In this document: positions 16,516 through 24,777 of the stretch, in pieces | How positions within the stretch are numbered: position 1 is the stretch's first letter | Layout of the letters: every line of letters begins with the position of its first letter | DNA from: JAAYYM01 sp964631375 | Lineage (GTDB): Bacteria; Bacillota; Clostridia; Lachnospirales; Lachnospiraceae | NCBI GenBank assembly: GCA_964631375.1 | Contig: CAZVYQ010000026.1 | Location: 1-38,035, forward strand | DNA length: 38,035 nt | Direction of reading: 5' to 3' | Made by a program: the position numbers and the translations under genes | The notes under the pieces: generated by a model | Seen by the model: the letters and a program-made list of their open reading frames with translations, nothing else | Told to the model about the DNA's origin: nothing | The model's database searches: none

Positions 16516-18519
16516 CTATAGCATACACCCAATATGATACACAATCCACGCACAAATCCATGCTACTGTACACTGAGCCAATATCACACCAATCGTCTGC
16601 CATGTAGAATTCAGTTCTCTCCGTATTGTAGCAATTGCAGCCACACACGGTGTATATAACAACGTAAATACCAAAAACGACACTGCTGTAACAGGAGTGA
16701 AAAGTGAACTGAGCGAAGCAGCTACTCCGTCCGCAGAGGCTCCCAACAAAACTCCCATCGTACTGACCACCGCTTCCTTAGCAATCAATCCCGAAATCAA
16801 GGAAGTCGTCACACGCCAGTCTCCGATTCCGAGTGGTACAAAAATCGGTGCGATCCATTGACCGATGACTGCAAGCAAACTATGTGTTCCATCCTGTACG
16901 AAATTAATCCTTGTATCAAATGCCCCCAAAAACCATATGATGATTGTTGCAATAAAGATGATCGTAAATGCTCTCTGCAGAAAATCCTTTGCCTTATCCC
17001 ACATCAGCATACCCACACTCTTAATAGATGGAAGTCTGTAATTCGGCAACTCCATTACAAACGGAACCGGCTGTCCTGTAAATGCTGTTTTCTTTAAAAG
17101 CAGAGCAACCACAATTCCAATTAACATTCCACCAAGATACAAGCCTGTCATAACCAATGCTGCATACTTGGGGAAGAATGCGGCACAGAACACTGCGTAG
17201 ATCGGTATCTTTGCCGAGCAGCTCATATAAGGTGTCAGCAGGATCGTCATTTTCCGGTCTCTCTCCGATGATAGCGTTCTGGTTGCCATAATTGCGGGAA
17301 CAGAGCATCCAAATCCGATGATCATCGGTACAAAGCTTCTACCTGATAATCCGATCTTTCGTAGCAATTTATCCATCACAAAAGCAACTCTCGCCATATA
17401 TCCCGTATCTTCCAAAATCGATAAAAAGAAAAACAGCACAACAATGATTGGTAAAAAGGACAGAACACTTCCTACCCCAACAAAGATTCCATCAATGATC
17501 AGACTATGTACAACAGGATTGATCCCATATAATGCAAGACCTCTGTCTGCCAACACCGTCAATCTGTCAATTCCCATAGCCAAAACATCTGACAAAAAGC
17601 TTCCGATCACACCAAAGGTCAGCCAAAAAATCATGAGCATAATGATAAAAAACAAAGGTAACGCCAGATATTTATTAGTCAGTACATTATCAATCCGAAC
17701 ACTTCTCTTGTGCTCTTTGCTTTCATGACATTTGACTACCGATTCTTTGCATACAGACTCAATAAAACCATATCTCATATCTGCAAGTGCCGCATTTCGA
17801 TCCATTCCGTATTCCTGCTCCATCTCAGTTACGGCATGCTCTATCATTTCCATTTCGTTTGGAACAAGTTCTAATTTATCACCAAAAGATGTATCTCCCT
17901 CGATCAGCTTCGTTGCAGCAAATCTCGCCGAGATATCACAGTTTTGTGCATGATCCTCGATCAGATGAGAGACTGCATGGATACACCTGTGTATAGGCCC
18001 GGGTTTGCAAAAATCCGTCACTGTCGGATACTGTTTTTTCTTTGCAACGGTTGTGATCTTGGTGACCAGTTCCGAAATACCCTCATTTTTTACAGCACTG
18101 ATGGGAACAACCGGTATTCCAAGTGCCTCAGACATTGCCGCGATATTGATCGTTCCACCGTTTCCCCTCACCTCATCCATCATATTCAATGCAAGAACCA
18201 TTGGGATATGTAATTCCAAAAGTTGAAGTGTTAAATAGAGATTACGTTCTATATTCGTAGCATCCACAATATTGATGATACCATCCGGTTTCTGATTCAA
18301 TATAAAATCTCTTGTAACGATTTCCTCAGTAGAATACGGACGGATAGAATAAATCCCCGGAAGATCCACGACTGAACAGTCCTTTGCAAGCTTCATCTCC
18401 CCGATCTTTTGATCCACTGTAACTCCGGGAAAATTACCTACATGCTGATTGGAGCCTGTCAAAGCATTAAATAATGTGGTCTTTCCACAGTTTTGATTAC
18501 CTGCAAGTGCGAAGATCAT
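16516..18519 (-). CDS. feoB: Ferrous iron transporter FeoB
   Basis: A 667-residue inner-membrane Fe2+ transporter. The cytosolic N-terminal G domain has G1 GNQNCGKTT (7-15), a GNFPGVTVD switch I region, G3 DLPG (52-55) and G4 NMMD (112-115). A linker and then the membrane part follow, with the Gate motifs around FVPMIIGFGCSVPAIMATRTL and TPYMSCSAKIPIY, including the conserved cysteines and the glycine-rich segments. The C-terminus is about eight helices in all. Start and upstream stop share ATGA (18516-18519) with feoA, so they are translationally coupled. It imports ferrous iron under anaerobic conditions. Confidence 0.97.
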   Translation of the reverse strand: MIFALAGNQNCGKTTLFNALTGSNQHVGNFPGVTVDQKIGEMKLAKDCSVVDLPGIYSIRPYSTEEIVTRDFILNQKPDGIINIVDATNIERNLYLTLQLLELHIPMVLALNMMDEVRGNGGTINIAAMSEALGIPVVPISAVKNEGISELVTKITTVAKKKQYPTVTDFCKPGPIHRCIHAVSHLIEDHAQNCDISARFAATKLIEGDTSFGDKLELVPNEMEMIEHAVTEMEQEYGMDRNAALADMRYGFIESVCKESVVKCHESKEHKRSVRIDNVLTNKYLALPLFFIIMLMIFWLTFGVIGSFLSDVLAMGIDRLTVLADRGLALYGINPVVHSLIIDGIFVGVGSVLSFLPIIVVLFFFLSILEDTGYMARVAFVMDKLLRKIGLSGRSFVPMIIGFGCSVPAIMATRTLSSERDRKMTILLTPYMSCSAKIPIYAVFCAAFFPKYAALVMTGLYLGGMLIGIVVALLLKKTAFTGQPVPFVMELPNYRLPSIKSVGMLMWDKAKDFLQRAFTIIFIATIIIWFLGAFDTRINFVQDGTHSLLAVIGQWIAPIFVPLGIGDWRVTTSLISGLIAKEAVVSTMGVLLGASADGVAASLSSLFTPVTAVSFLVFTLLYTPCVAAIATIRRELNSTWQTIGVILAQCTVAWICAWIVYHIGCML

Positions 18520-18743
18520 ACAATCGCCTCCACTTCTATCATTTTTGCATCGTCAATGCGAATGGTCAGTTCGTAGCCTCTAAGTGTCAGTTCGATCGGA
18601 TCGCCCAATGGTGCAATTTTATGTATGGTTACTGTTGTTTTGGGGATCAGTCCCATATCCAATAAACGTAACCGCAAGGCCCCTTCACCACCTACTGATT
18701 TGATCACACCGCTTTTTCCTACCTGTATCTCATTCAATGTCAT
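18516..18743 (-). CDS. feoA: FeoA family protein
   Basis: A 75-residue SH3-like cytosolic protein that supports FeoB. The core VGGEGALRLRLLDMGLIPKT followed by a beta-rich end (IELTLRGYELTIRIDDAKMI) is typical of FeoA. The open frame extends to 18791, but ATG 18743 is chosen: AAAGGAG lies 10 bases upstream, and it gives the usual family size. The gene overlaps feoB by four bases (ATGA). It is the first gene of the feo operon. Confidence 0.94.
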   Translation of the reverse strand: MTLNEIQVGKSGVIKSVGGEGALRLRLLDMGLIPKTTVTIHKIAPLGDPIELTLRGYELTIRIDDAKMIEVEAIV

Positions 18744-18815
18744 ATCACATGATCTCCTTTGATTTTGAAGAGTTAGTTTGGGTTTCTTCAAGTTCGTCTA
18801 TGCTAACTCATATAT

Positions 18816-18844
18816 AGAATAATACTATTATATGAAAATATCAA
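18816..18844 (-). promoter_or_regulatory. Promoter of the feo operon, with a possible DtxR-like operator
   Basis: On the minus strand TTGATA (18844-18839) and TATTCT (18821-18816) are 17 bases apart. Just downstream, the minus-strand stretch ATGAGTTAGCATAGACGAA ending near 18794 matches the DtxR/IdeR consensus at about 12 of 19 positions, centred on GTTAGC. That is the right place for iron-dependent repression, but the second half-site is poor. The promoter is reasonable; the operator is tentative. Confidence 0.5.
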
Positions 18845-18850
18845 TAGGTA

Positions 18851-19183
18851 TTATATCATTTTCATGATAAATTCAACCACAATCACCGTTATTGTAGCAC
18901 CTACAGCCACCTTAACAAGTCCTTTATCAAAGAAGGCCATCGAGCATGCAACCAGGCATCCGATAATTGCCGAAAGAATACTGTTTGTTGAATAAATAAT
19001 AGCAGGAAATGTCATCGCTGCCAGTACAGAATAAGGAATATATGCTAAAAAAGATTTGATATATAGGTTTGAAACTTTCTTTCTCACCAAAACGAGCGGT
19101 ACTGCACGAATCAGGTAGGTAACAACGACCATGACTGCAAGGTAGACCCAATATGATTGTCCCTGAAACAGTTCTGTATTCAT
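18851..19183 (-). CDS. azlD: AzlD family branched-chain amino acid transport protein
   Basis: A 110-residue membrane protein with about four helices, the small subunit of an AzlCD/BrnFE/YgaZH-type exporter. The sequence AVMVVVTYLIRAVPLVLVRKKVSNLYIKSFLAYIPYSVLAAMTFPAI carries the family's TYLIRAVPL and FLxYxPYxVLAAMTFPAI segments. Start and the azlC stop share ATGA (19180-19183), so the two subunits are made together. Family members export branched-chain amino acids or methionine. The gene ends 107 bases before feoA. Confidence 0.92.
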   Translation of the reverse strand: MNTELFQGQSYWVYLAVMVVVTYLIRAVPLVLVRKKVSNLYIKSFLAYIPYSVLAAMTFPAIIYSTNSILSAIIGCLVACSMAFFDKGLVKVAVGATITVIVVEFIMKMI

Positions 19184-19899
19184 GATTTTGCGGTCTCCTC
19201 TCCTTTTTGGGCTTCTTCACCTGCCGGAAATACCACTGCCCCAAACAGTGCTGCACAGATAGCACAGACAATAATGGAAAATCCGCTTGATATCTGTTTA
19301 AAAATGGGTATGTAATAAAAGATACAGCTTAATACAATTGCCAACAATACAACTGACAAAACACTTTTTTCTCTCTTTGCCTTAGGCACAATAATAGCAA
19401 CGAACATCCCATAGATTGCAATTCCGAAGGCTTTTCCGACAGATTCCGGTACTGCTTCTCCAAACAAGGCCCCAAGCAGTGTTCCCAGTGACCAGCCTAT
19501 GTATGGTGCAATCATCAAACCGAGAAAATAAGATCTGCTCACTTCGTGTTCGTACGACATGGACACAGCAAAGATCTCATCTGTATTTCCTGTTGCAAGC
19601 AACCATCTGTAGAGACTGGTGAATTTTGAATCCACTTTTTGCGACAATGAAACTGACATCAATGCATAACGCAAATTAATGATGAATTCGGTGACAGCCA
19701 TTTCAATCAGACTGCCACCGCTCACCATAATTCCAACACCGGCAAATTGCCCGGCACTTGTTAAATTTGTCATTGAGATCAGAGTGGCTTCCCACCAGGT
19801 CAATCCATTATTCACCGCCATAATTCCAAAGGCAAATGATACCGACAGATAGCCCAGACCAATTGGAATACCATCCATAATACCTCGTTTTAATCTCAT
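19180..19899 (-). CDS. azlC: AzlC family branched-chain amino acid transport protein
   Basis: A 239-residue membrane protein, the large subunit of an AzlCD/BrnFE-type exporter. The N-terminus GIMDGIPIGLGYLSVSFAFGIMA and the following GLTWWEATLISMTNLTSAGQFAG are typical of AzlC. It overlaps both neighbours by four bases (metY stop and azlD start), giving a three-gene translationally coupled unit. Because metY makes homocysteine or methionine precursors, a sulfur amino acid is a plausible export substrate; that is an inference from gene order, supported by the known methionine export by BrnFE in Corynebacterium. Confidence 0.92.
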   Translation of the reverse strand: MRLKRGIMDGIPIGLGYLSVSFAFGIMAVNNGLTWWEATLISMTNLTSAGQFAGVGIMVSGGSLIEMAVTEFIINLRYALMSVSLSQKVDSKFTSLYRWLLATGNTDEIFAVSMSYEHEVSRSYFLGLMIAPYIGWSLGTLLGALFGEAVPESVGKAFGIAIYGMFVAIIVPKAKREKSVLSVVLLAIVLSCIFYYIPIFKQISSGFSIIVCAICAALFGAVVFPAGEEAQKGEETAKS

Positions 19900-21188
19900 A
19901 TCTGTTCCAATGCCTGCCTTAAATCCTCAATGATATCAGTTGCATCCTCCAGACCTACTGAGAAACGAATCAAATCCGGACTTACACCTGCTTCAATCAG
20001 CTGTTCGTCTGTCAATTGACGATGTGTATGACTTGCTGGATGTAAAAGACAAGTCTTTGCGTCAGCAACGTGCGTAACAATTGTTGCAAGTTTCAGATGA
20101 TCCATAAATCTTATGGATGCTTCTCTTCCTCCCTTGACTCCGAACGCCAATACACCACAGGAGCCATTCGGAAGATACTTCTTCGCAAGCTCATGATTCT
20201 CGTCCTGTTCCAACCCACAATAATGAACCCATGCTACTTTTTCATGCTGATTCAGATACTCTGCTACCTTTTGTGCATTCTCACAATGCTGTCTCATTCT
20301 GACTGCCAGTGATTCCAAACCTACATTCAGATAAAAAGCATTCTGAGGAGACTGTATAGATCCAAAATCTCTCATCAGCTGTACCGTAGCCTTTGTAATA
20401 AATGCTCCTTTTCCAAATTTTTCAGTATAGGTCAGTCCATGATAGGATTCATCCGGAGTGGTCAGCCCATGAAACTTATCTCCATATGCTTTCCAGTCAA
20501 AATTACCACTGTCAACGATTGCTCCGCCGACTCCTACCGCATGACCGTCCATATATTTTGTTGTGGAATGTGTAACGATATCCGCACCCCATTCAAACGG
20601 TCTACAGTTCACAGGGGTTGCAAAGGTATTATCTACGATCAAAGGTACACCGTGTGCATGTGCAAGTTTTGCAAATTTCTCAATATCGAACACATTCACC
20701 GTCGGATTGGTGATCGTTTCACCAAATAAAGCCTTGGTATTTGGTTTAAAATATTTCTCGATTTCTTCTGTCGAAAGATTCTGATCGATAAAGGTACACT
20801 CGATTCCCATCTTTTTCATTGTAACTCCAAATAAATTGTAGGTTCCTCCGTAAATTGATGAAGATGCAATAAAATGATCTCCTGCCTCACAAATATTAAA
20901 TATCGCATAGAAATTAGCGGCCTGTCCTGAAGATGTCAACATTGCTGCCACTCCACCCTCAAGTGCACAGATTTTTGCTGCCACTGCATCGTTGGTTGGA
21001 TTTGCGAGTCTTGTATAGAAATACCCATCTTCCTCCAAGTCAAACAAAGCTCCCATCTCATCACTGGTATCATATTTAAAAGTAGTGCTTTGATAGATTG
21101 GGAGTTCTCTTGGTTCTCCCTTTTTTGGTATGTAACCCGATTGCACACATTTTGTAGCCACATTGGCTTTCTCCAGAAATTCACTCAT
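19896..21188 (-). CDS. metY: O-acetylhomoserine sulfhydrylase (aminocarboxypropyltransferase)
   Basis: A 430-residue PLP enzyme of the Cys/Met metabolism family. It joins O-acetylhomoserine and sulfide to give homocysteine. The PLP lysine is K211 in THSTTKYMDGHAVGVGG; SSGQAAN at 86-92 binds the cofactor phosphate; DNTFATP at 186-192 carries the PLP-ring aspartate. The length and the long insertion after EWGAD suit MetY rather than MetB/MetC. The start has GAGGG 7 bases upstream and a promoter at 21231-21258. No S-box or T-box leader is evident in the 105-base upstream gap. Confidence 0.95.
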   Translation of the reverse strand: MSEFLEKANVATKCVQSGYIPKKGEPRELPIYQSTTFKYDTSDEMGALFDLEEDGYFYTRLANPTNDAVAAKICALEGGVAAMLTSSGQAANFYAIFNICEAGDHFIASSSIYGGTYNLFGVTMKKMGIECTFIDQNLSTEEIEKYFKPNTKALFGETITNPTVNVFDIEKFAKLAHAHGVPLIVDNTFATPVNCRPFEWGADIVTHSTTKYMDGHAVGVGGAIVDSGNFDWKAYGDKFHGLTTPDESYHGLTYTEKFGKGAFITKATVQLMRDFGSIQSPQNAFYLNVGLESLAVRMRQHCENAQKVAEYLNQHEKVAWVHYCGLEQDENHELAKKYLPNGSCGVLAFGVKGGREASIRFMDHLKLATIVTHVADAKTCLLHPASHTHRQLTDEQLIEAGVSPDLIRFSVGLEDATDIIEDLRQALEQI

Positions 21189-21230
21189 TTCAGTACCCTC
21201 TTTCTCTCATAATCGTTCAAGTTCCCATTT

Positions 21231-21258
21231 AGAATAGCATAAAATCCTAAGTGTTCAA
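21231..21258 (-). promoter_or_regulatory. Promoter of metY-azlCD
   Basis: On the minus strand TTGAAC (21258-21253) and TATTCT (21236-21231) are 16 bases apart, about 40 bases before the metY start. The LysR gene ends just upstream, so a LysR-type site could lie around or inside this short gap. Confidence 0.55.
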
Positions 21259-21279
21259 AATACAGAAATCATATCACCC

Positions 21280-21300
21280 GCCATAGCTTTTAACTATGGC
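21280..21300. terminator. Hairpin over the LysR stop codon
   Basis: GCCATAG (21280-21286) and CTATGGC (21294-21300) form a perfect 7-bp stem with a 7-base loop. The LysR stop codon is within the right arm. No U-tract follows on either strand, so it may be a weak terminator, an attenuator or an mRNA-stabilising stem. Confidence 0.4.
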
Positions 21301-22202
21301 ATCCTATCTGTATAACGCCTCAGGTTGTCCATATAAGTCTGTCCTACCATGCTCAATACCATACTCTGGTTGGTGATCGTCCCGACTCTGATCACATCAT
21401 CTACTGCTAACGGAACTGCAACAATGTCACTTCCATTCAGATCCTCAGTAAAAATTCCGGTACTGACGGTAAATCCATTCAGACCGATCACCAGATTAGC
21501 CATAGTTGCTCGGTCGGTCACATGAATTGTCTGCCTGTGTTCCGGAAGGCTGATCAATTCCTCCGCATAGAACAGTGAATTGTATTCACCCTGTTCAAAT
21601 ACAAGATTGGGATATGTAGCAAGTTCATCCAGCGTAACACTCTGTTTATCTGCCAACGGGTTCTTTCTATATACCGATATATGCGGCTTTGCAGTAAATA
21701 ACTCTTTAAAATCCAGACAATTCTCTTTTAACTGTCTGGATATCATTTTTTCATTAAAAGTATTGATGTATAATATACCGATTTCACTTCTCATGCTTCG
21801 GACATCGCCTATAATCTTGTGGGTCATTGTTTCACGGATGGAAAACTCGTATTCGTCCATGCCATACTGCTTGACCAGATCCACAAATGCATTGACTGCA
21901 AAGGAATAATGCTGTGTTGAGATACTGAATTTCTTTTTAGGAGCATCTCCACCGGTATACCTTTGCTCTAACAGCCCTGCCTGTTCTACTACCTGTCTTG
22001 CATAACCGAGAAATTCCCAGCCATCCTCTGTCACGGAGATGCCTTTATTATTCCTAAGAAAAATATGGATTCCAATCTCCTGTTCCAGATCCTTGATGGC
22101 ATTGGAAAGACTCGGCTGCGAAATAAACAGGGTCTGTGCCGCCTTACTCATGGAATGATGATCTGCTATTGTAATAACATATTTTAACTGTTGTAATGTC
22201 AT
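21294..22202 (-). CDS. LysR family transcriptional regulator
   Basis: A 302-residue regulator. The N-terminal winged helix-turn-helix is typical (MTLQQLKYVITIADHHSMSKAAQTLFISQPSLSNAIKDLE, written here as one motif region 1-40), followed by the linker helix and a substrate-binding domain (about 90-295). It starts inside the stop of the ClpP-like gene (ATGA, 22199-22202). It is immediately upstream of metY, so control of sulfur amino acid genes is a reasonable guess, and several LysR proteins of this kind (CysL, MetR, YtlI types) do that. The effector cannot be read from sequence. I rate family assignment as certain and target as unknown. Confidence 0.93.
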   Translation of the reverse strand: MTLQQLKYVITIADHHSMSKAAQTLFISQPSLSNAIKDLEQEIGIHIFLRNNKGISVTEDGWEFLGYARQVVEQAGLLEQRYTGGDAPKKKFSISTQHYSFAVNAFVDLVKQYGMDEYEFSIRETMTHKIIGDVRSMRSEIGILYINTFNEKMISRQLKENCLDFKELFTAKPHISVYRKNPLADKQSVTLDELATYPNLVFEQGEYNSLFYAEELISLPEHRQTIHVTDRATMANLVIGLNGFTVSTGIFTEDLNGSDIVAVPLAVDDVIRVGTITNQSMVLSMVGQTYMDNLRRYTDRMP

Positions 22203-22900
22203 ACTTTTTTTCGTTCCTTCATCATATGATGCAGTTTTCGGAATGCAGCATCGACTCCACCAACTTCGTTGATGATATTTTCACTGACTGCTTCTTTGCC
22301 AACCAATATGGTTCCGATGTCCTTTGTCAATACCGATGACGTCTCCATCATCAGTTCCTCCAATCGTTCCTTTCCGATCCCACAGTGCATTGTAATAAAC
22401 CCAACGATCCTGTCCTGTATTTTCTTAAAATAATCAAAGGACTGTTTCACTCCGATCACCATTCCGTTTGTCCTCACCGGATGAATGACCATCGTACCGC
22501 TTGGCACAATCAGGGAATAGTCTGTGCTGACTGCTATAGGCACTCCGATGGAATGGCTGCCTCCAAGTACAAGGGATACAGTCGGCTTGGAAATAGAGGA
22601 AATCAGTTCGGCAATGGCAAGACCCGCCTCCACATCTCCACCGACAGTATTAATTAACACCAGTACTCCTTCTATATCCTCATCCTCTTCGACTCCTGCG
22701 AGCTGTGGAAGTATATGCTCATATTTCGTTGTCTTTGCAGTACTGGGAAGTAACTCATGTCCCTCAATCTCTCCTATAATGGAAAGCAGATGCACTCTAC
22801 TTTTCGTTCCCTTTTTCCCAAGAGTCATCTGCCCATATTCCTGAACGGTATCTGTTCCGTTTTGATTCTGATCTGTATTCTTTTCTTCCTGATCCATCAT
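22199..22900 (-). CDS. ClpP-like serine protease (TepA/translocation-enhancing type)
   Basis: A 233-residue protein with the ClpP/crotonase fold. LINTVGGDVEAGLAIAELI matches the ClpP oxyanion segment. The likely nucleophile is the second serine of LGGSHSIGVP (about S117), and the histidine is in MVIHPVR (about H140). This set is typical of ClpP-related TepA-type proteins, which are larger than ClpP and not associated with a Clp ATPase gene here. The frame opens with a GTG at 22915, but ATG 22900 is preferred: GAGG lies 9 bases upstream, and the GTG itself is part of that site. An 8-bp palindrome lies 14-37 bases upstream. It overlaps lysR by four bases. Confidence 0.82.
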   Translation of the reverse strand: MMDQEEKNTDQNQNGTDTVQEYGQMTLGKKGTKSRVHLLSIIGEIEGHELLPSTAKTTKYEHILPQLAGVEEDEDIEGVLVLINTVGGDVEAGLAIAELISSISKPTVSLVLGGSHSIGVPIAVSTDYSLIVPSGTMVIHPVRTNGMVIGVKQSFDYFKKIQDRIVGFITMHCGIGKERLEELMMETSSVLTKDIGTILVGKEAVSENIINEVGGVDAAFRKLHHMMKERKKV

Positions 22901-22913
22901 TATTCTATACCTC

Positions 22914-22937
22914 ACTATTCTAAATCATGAGAATAGT
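22914..22937. promoter_or_regulatory. Palindrome upstream of the ClpP-like gene
   Basis: ACTATTCT (22914-22921) and AGAATAGT (22930-22937) are perfect inverted 8-mers with an 8-base spacer, in the 68-base gap after the membrane protein gene. There is no U-tract, so an operator is more likely than a terminator. The LysR protein encoded just downstream is a possible ligand. Confidence 0.45.
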
Positions 22938-22968
22938 ATGTGACGTAAAGAAAATAATATACACAACA

Positions 22969-24759
22969 TCAGTGATCCCAGTCATCCTCCTCAGAAACTT
23001 CTATATCATATTTCATCTGATCCTCAGATACTTCGAGGGCATAATCGATCCTGTTTCGATTGACATGCTTTTTCGGAAGTGGGAGCGGATTCTCTATATA
23101 TTGAATTGGTTTTTCTTCAGGCTGTATTATTTCACTGTTCACTACTTCCATCGTCTTTGGCGTCTCCTTTGTCTCTTCCAATTCTTCTGATACATCGATC
23201 AGTTCAGGTACATCCTGATCCTTAGATGGTGCCTCGTCATGATCAACTTGCTTCGTTTCCTGTAGCAGTTCCTGATTGTCTTTTTCAACTGTTTCTGAGA
23301 CTTCTGCAATAGCATCCTTAGGCTTTCTCAGATAAGTCAAATACAATGGTACTGTATCCTGTTCATTTTCATCCTCGCTATTCAGCGGTAAAAATGAAAG
23401 ATACATCAGTCTGAGTGCTGTGCCTGCCAATATTAAGAGAAGACCTATGTAGTAAATTGTATGATACAAACGATCCACATGTAAGAACATCATTAACATC
23501 ACACCGATACATAACCAAATCAGAAAAACTGTCCTTCTCTCCTTTTTATATATATTTCTCCCAATCAAAATATATAGAGCAGACAAGAGCGACATAATCA
23601 CAATTAAGAGATACAGAAATTGATTAATCACCTGCAACAATCCGACAAAGGTATAGGACAGTCTTGTTCCCTCATGATATAAAAGTGATTCATAATTTGT
23701 AGAAATATCATTCCCGGATTCAGAAATTAATAAACTGTACTGTTCTGTTACTTCTTTCAATGAAAATGGAGAATCGGCATGTTCGCCAGTCATAAAATCA
23801 GGTATTAATTCTTCCAAATAAGACTGAATGCACCTCTCGTTACCAATTTTCAAAGAACTGCTCATCCAGATCATTAATATGGTCAGTCCTCCCAATAACG
23901 TAACGAGCGAAATAAAACCTCTGATCACATGCTTTTTCCTGTATTGAAATTGGGTGATCAAAATGATAACAACCAAAATGATTGATATAGGCTCTATAAA
24001 TACCATCAATCCAAGCAACAGACCCAAGGCAACCTGTAGAAGAACTTCCTTGACTCCGATTGTCTCCTCTTGCTTAAAATCAGAGAGGTAAAGTGCCAGC
24101 AATATCGTTCCGAACAAAAAGCAGGAAAACATAGCTGCATTGTGAAAAGAATATACGGCAAAAATCAAAGATGGCATATACACACAAAATGCAAGCGTCA
24201 GTACACTGTACAGTACTCCCGCCAATCTCCTGGTGATACGATAGATAAAGAAAATACCAAGCATCTGGAAAATCAGATTAGAATAGAACAATACCTCTGG
24301 CTTTGTTCCGAAGATCGCAAATCCAAAAGAAATCAATTTCCCATAGCCAAACAGAGACGGCATATCCATGATTTTTTCTATAATCACTTCCATATTAGGC
24401 ATCATCATGCCCTTTTGCAGCGATACGGAAACATCAAAATAGGCCGTATTCTGTGAATTAAATACAATCTGAGGCATTGTCCGCAATATCATTCCATGAA
24501 TCATGAGGAAGCAGACAGACATAATCTCAAAAGCCAAAAAGACACTATGCTTCTCCGTCGGTTTCAATGCTGTCAGTTTTGTGACAATAAAGATGATAAA
24601 CAGCAACAGTAAAAGACCACCGGCATAAAGAGCCAGTACAAACCCTCCATCAGCCTGTTTATAAAAAAGACGATAGACCGACATATAAAAAACGCCGGCC
24701 ATAATTATGATAAATAATACGGAAGATATTTTGCTGAATAGATTTTGTTTGATATGCAT
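22969..24759 (-). CDS. Large integral membrane protein, GT-C glycosyltransferase-like
   Basis: A 596-residue protein. About ten to twelve membrane helices occupy residues 10-430 (for example KISSVLFIIIMAGVFYMSV, FVLALYAGGLLLLLFIIFIV, EVLLQVALGLLLGLMVFIEP). A loop around 110-150 (AYFDVSVSLQKGMMMPN, MDMPSLFGYGKLI) resembles the catalytic extracellular loop of PMT/ArnT-like transferases, but I cannot point to a convincing acidic catalytic pair. The C-terminal 160 residues are a soluble, acidic, low-complexity tail ending with IENPLPLPKKHVNRNRIDYA and a final acidic stretch. I recall this NPLPxPKKHV tail on other Lachnospiraceae envelope proteins. Start: ATG with AGGGA 8 bases upstream. A lipid-linked sugar transferase for cell-envelope polymers is plausible, not proven. 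Confidence 0.65.
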   Translation of the reverse strand: MHIKQNLFSKISSVLFIIIMAGVFYMSVYRLFYKQADGGFVLALYAGGLLLLLFIIFIVTKLTALKPTEKHSVFLAFEIMSVCFLMIHGMILRTMPQIVFNSQNTAYFDVSVSLQKGMMMPNMEVIIEKIMDMPSLFGYGKLISFGFAIFGTKPEVLFYSNLIFQMLGIFFIYRITRRLAGVLYSVLTLAFCVYMPSLIFAVYSFHNAAMFSCFLFGTILLALYLSDFKQEETIGVKEVLLQVALGLLLGLMVFIEPISIILVVIILITQFQYRKKHVIRGFISLVTLLGGLTILMIWMSSSLKIGNERCIQSYLEELIPDFMTGEHADSPFSLKEVTEQYSLLISESGNDISTNYESLLYHEGTRLSYTFVGLLQVINQFLYLLIVIMSLLSALYILIGRNIYKKERRTVFLIWLCIGVMLMMFLHVDRLYHTIYYIGLLLILAGTALRLMYLSFLPLNSEDENEQDTVPLYLTYLRKPKDAIAEVSETVEKDNQELLQETKQVDHDEAPSKDQDVPELIDVSEELEETKETPKTMEVVNSEIIQPEEKPIQYIENPLPLPKKHVNRNRIDYALEVSEDQMKYDIEVSEEDDWDH

Positions 24760-24777
24760 GCATTCTGTCCCTTCGAT

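Noticed and set aside
18854..18869. TATCAT-TTTC-ATGATA palindrome as a Fur box for feoAB
   Set aside because: It lies inside the end of azlD, upstream of the feo promoter by some distance, and the spacing between half-sites is wrong for a standard Fur box.
21189..21293. SAM (S-box) riboswitch or T-box upstream of metY
   Set aside because: The gap is only 105 bases and shows neither a T-box sequence nor S-box core elements; only a promoter and one 7-bp stem are visible.
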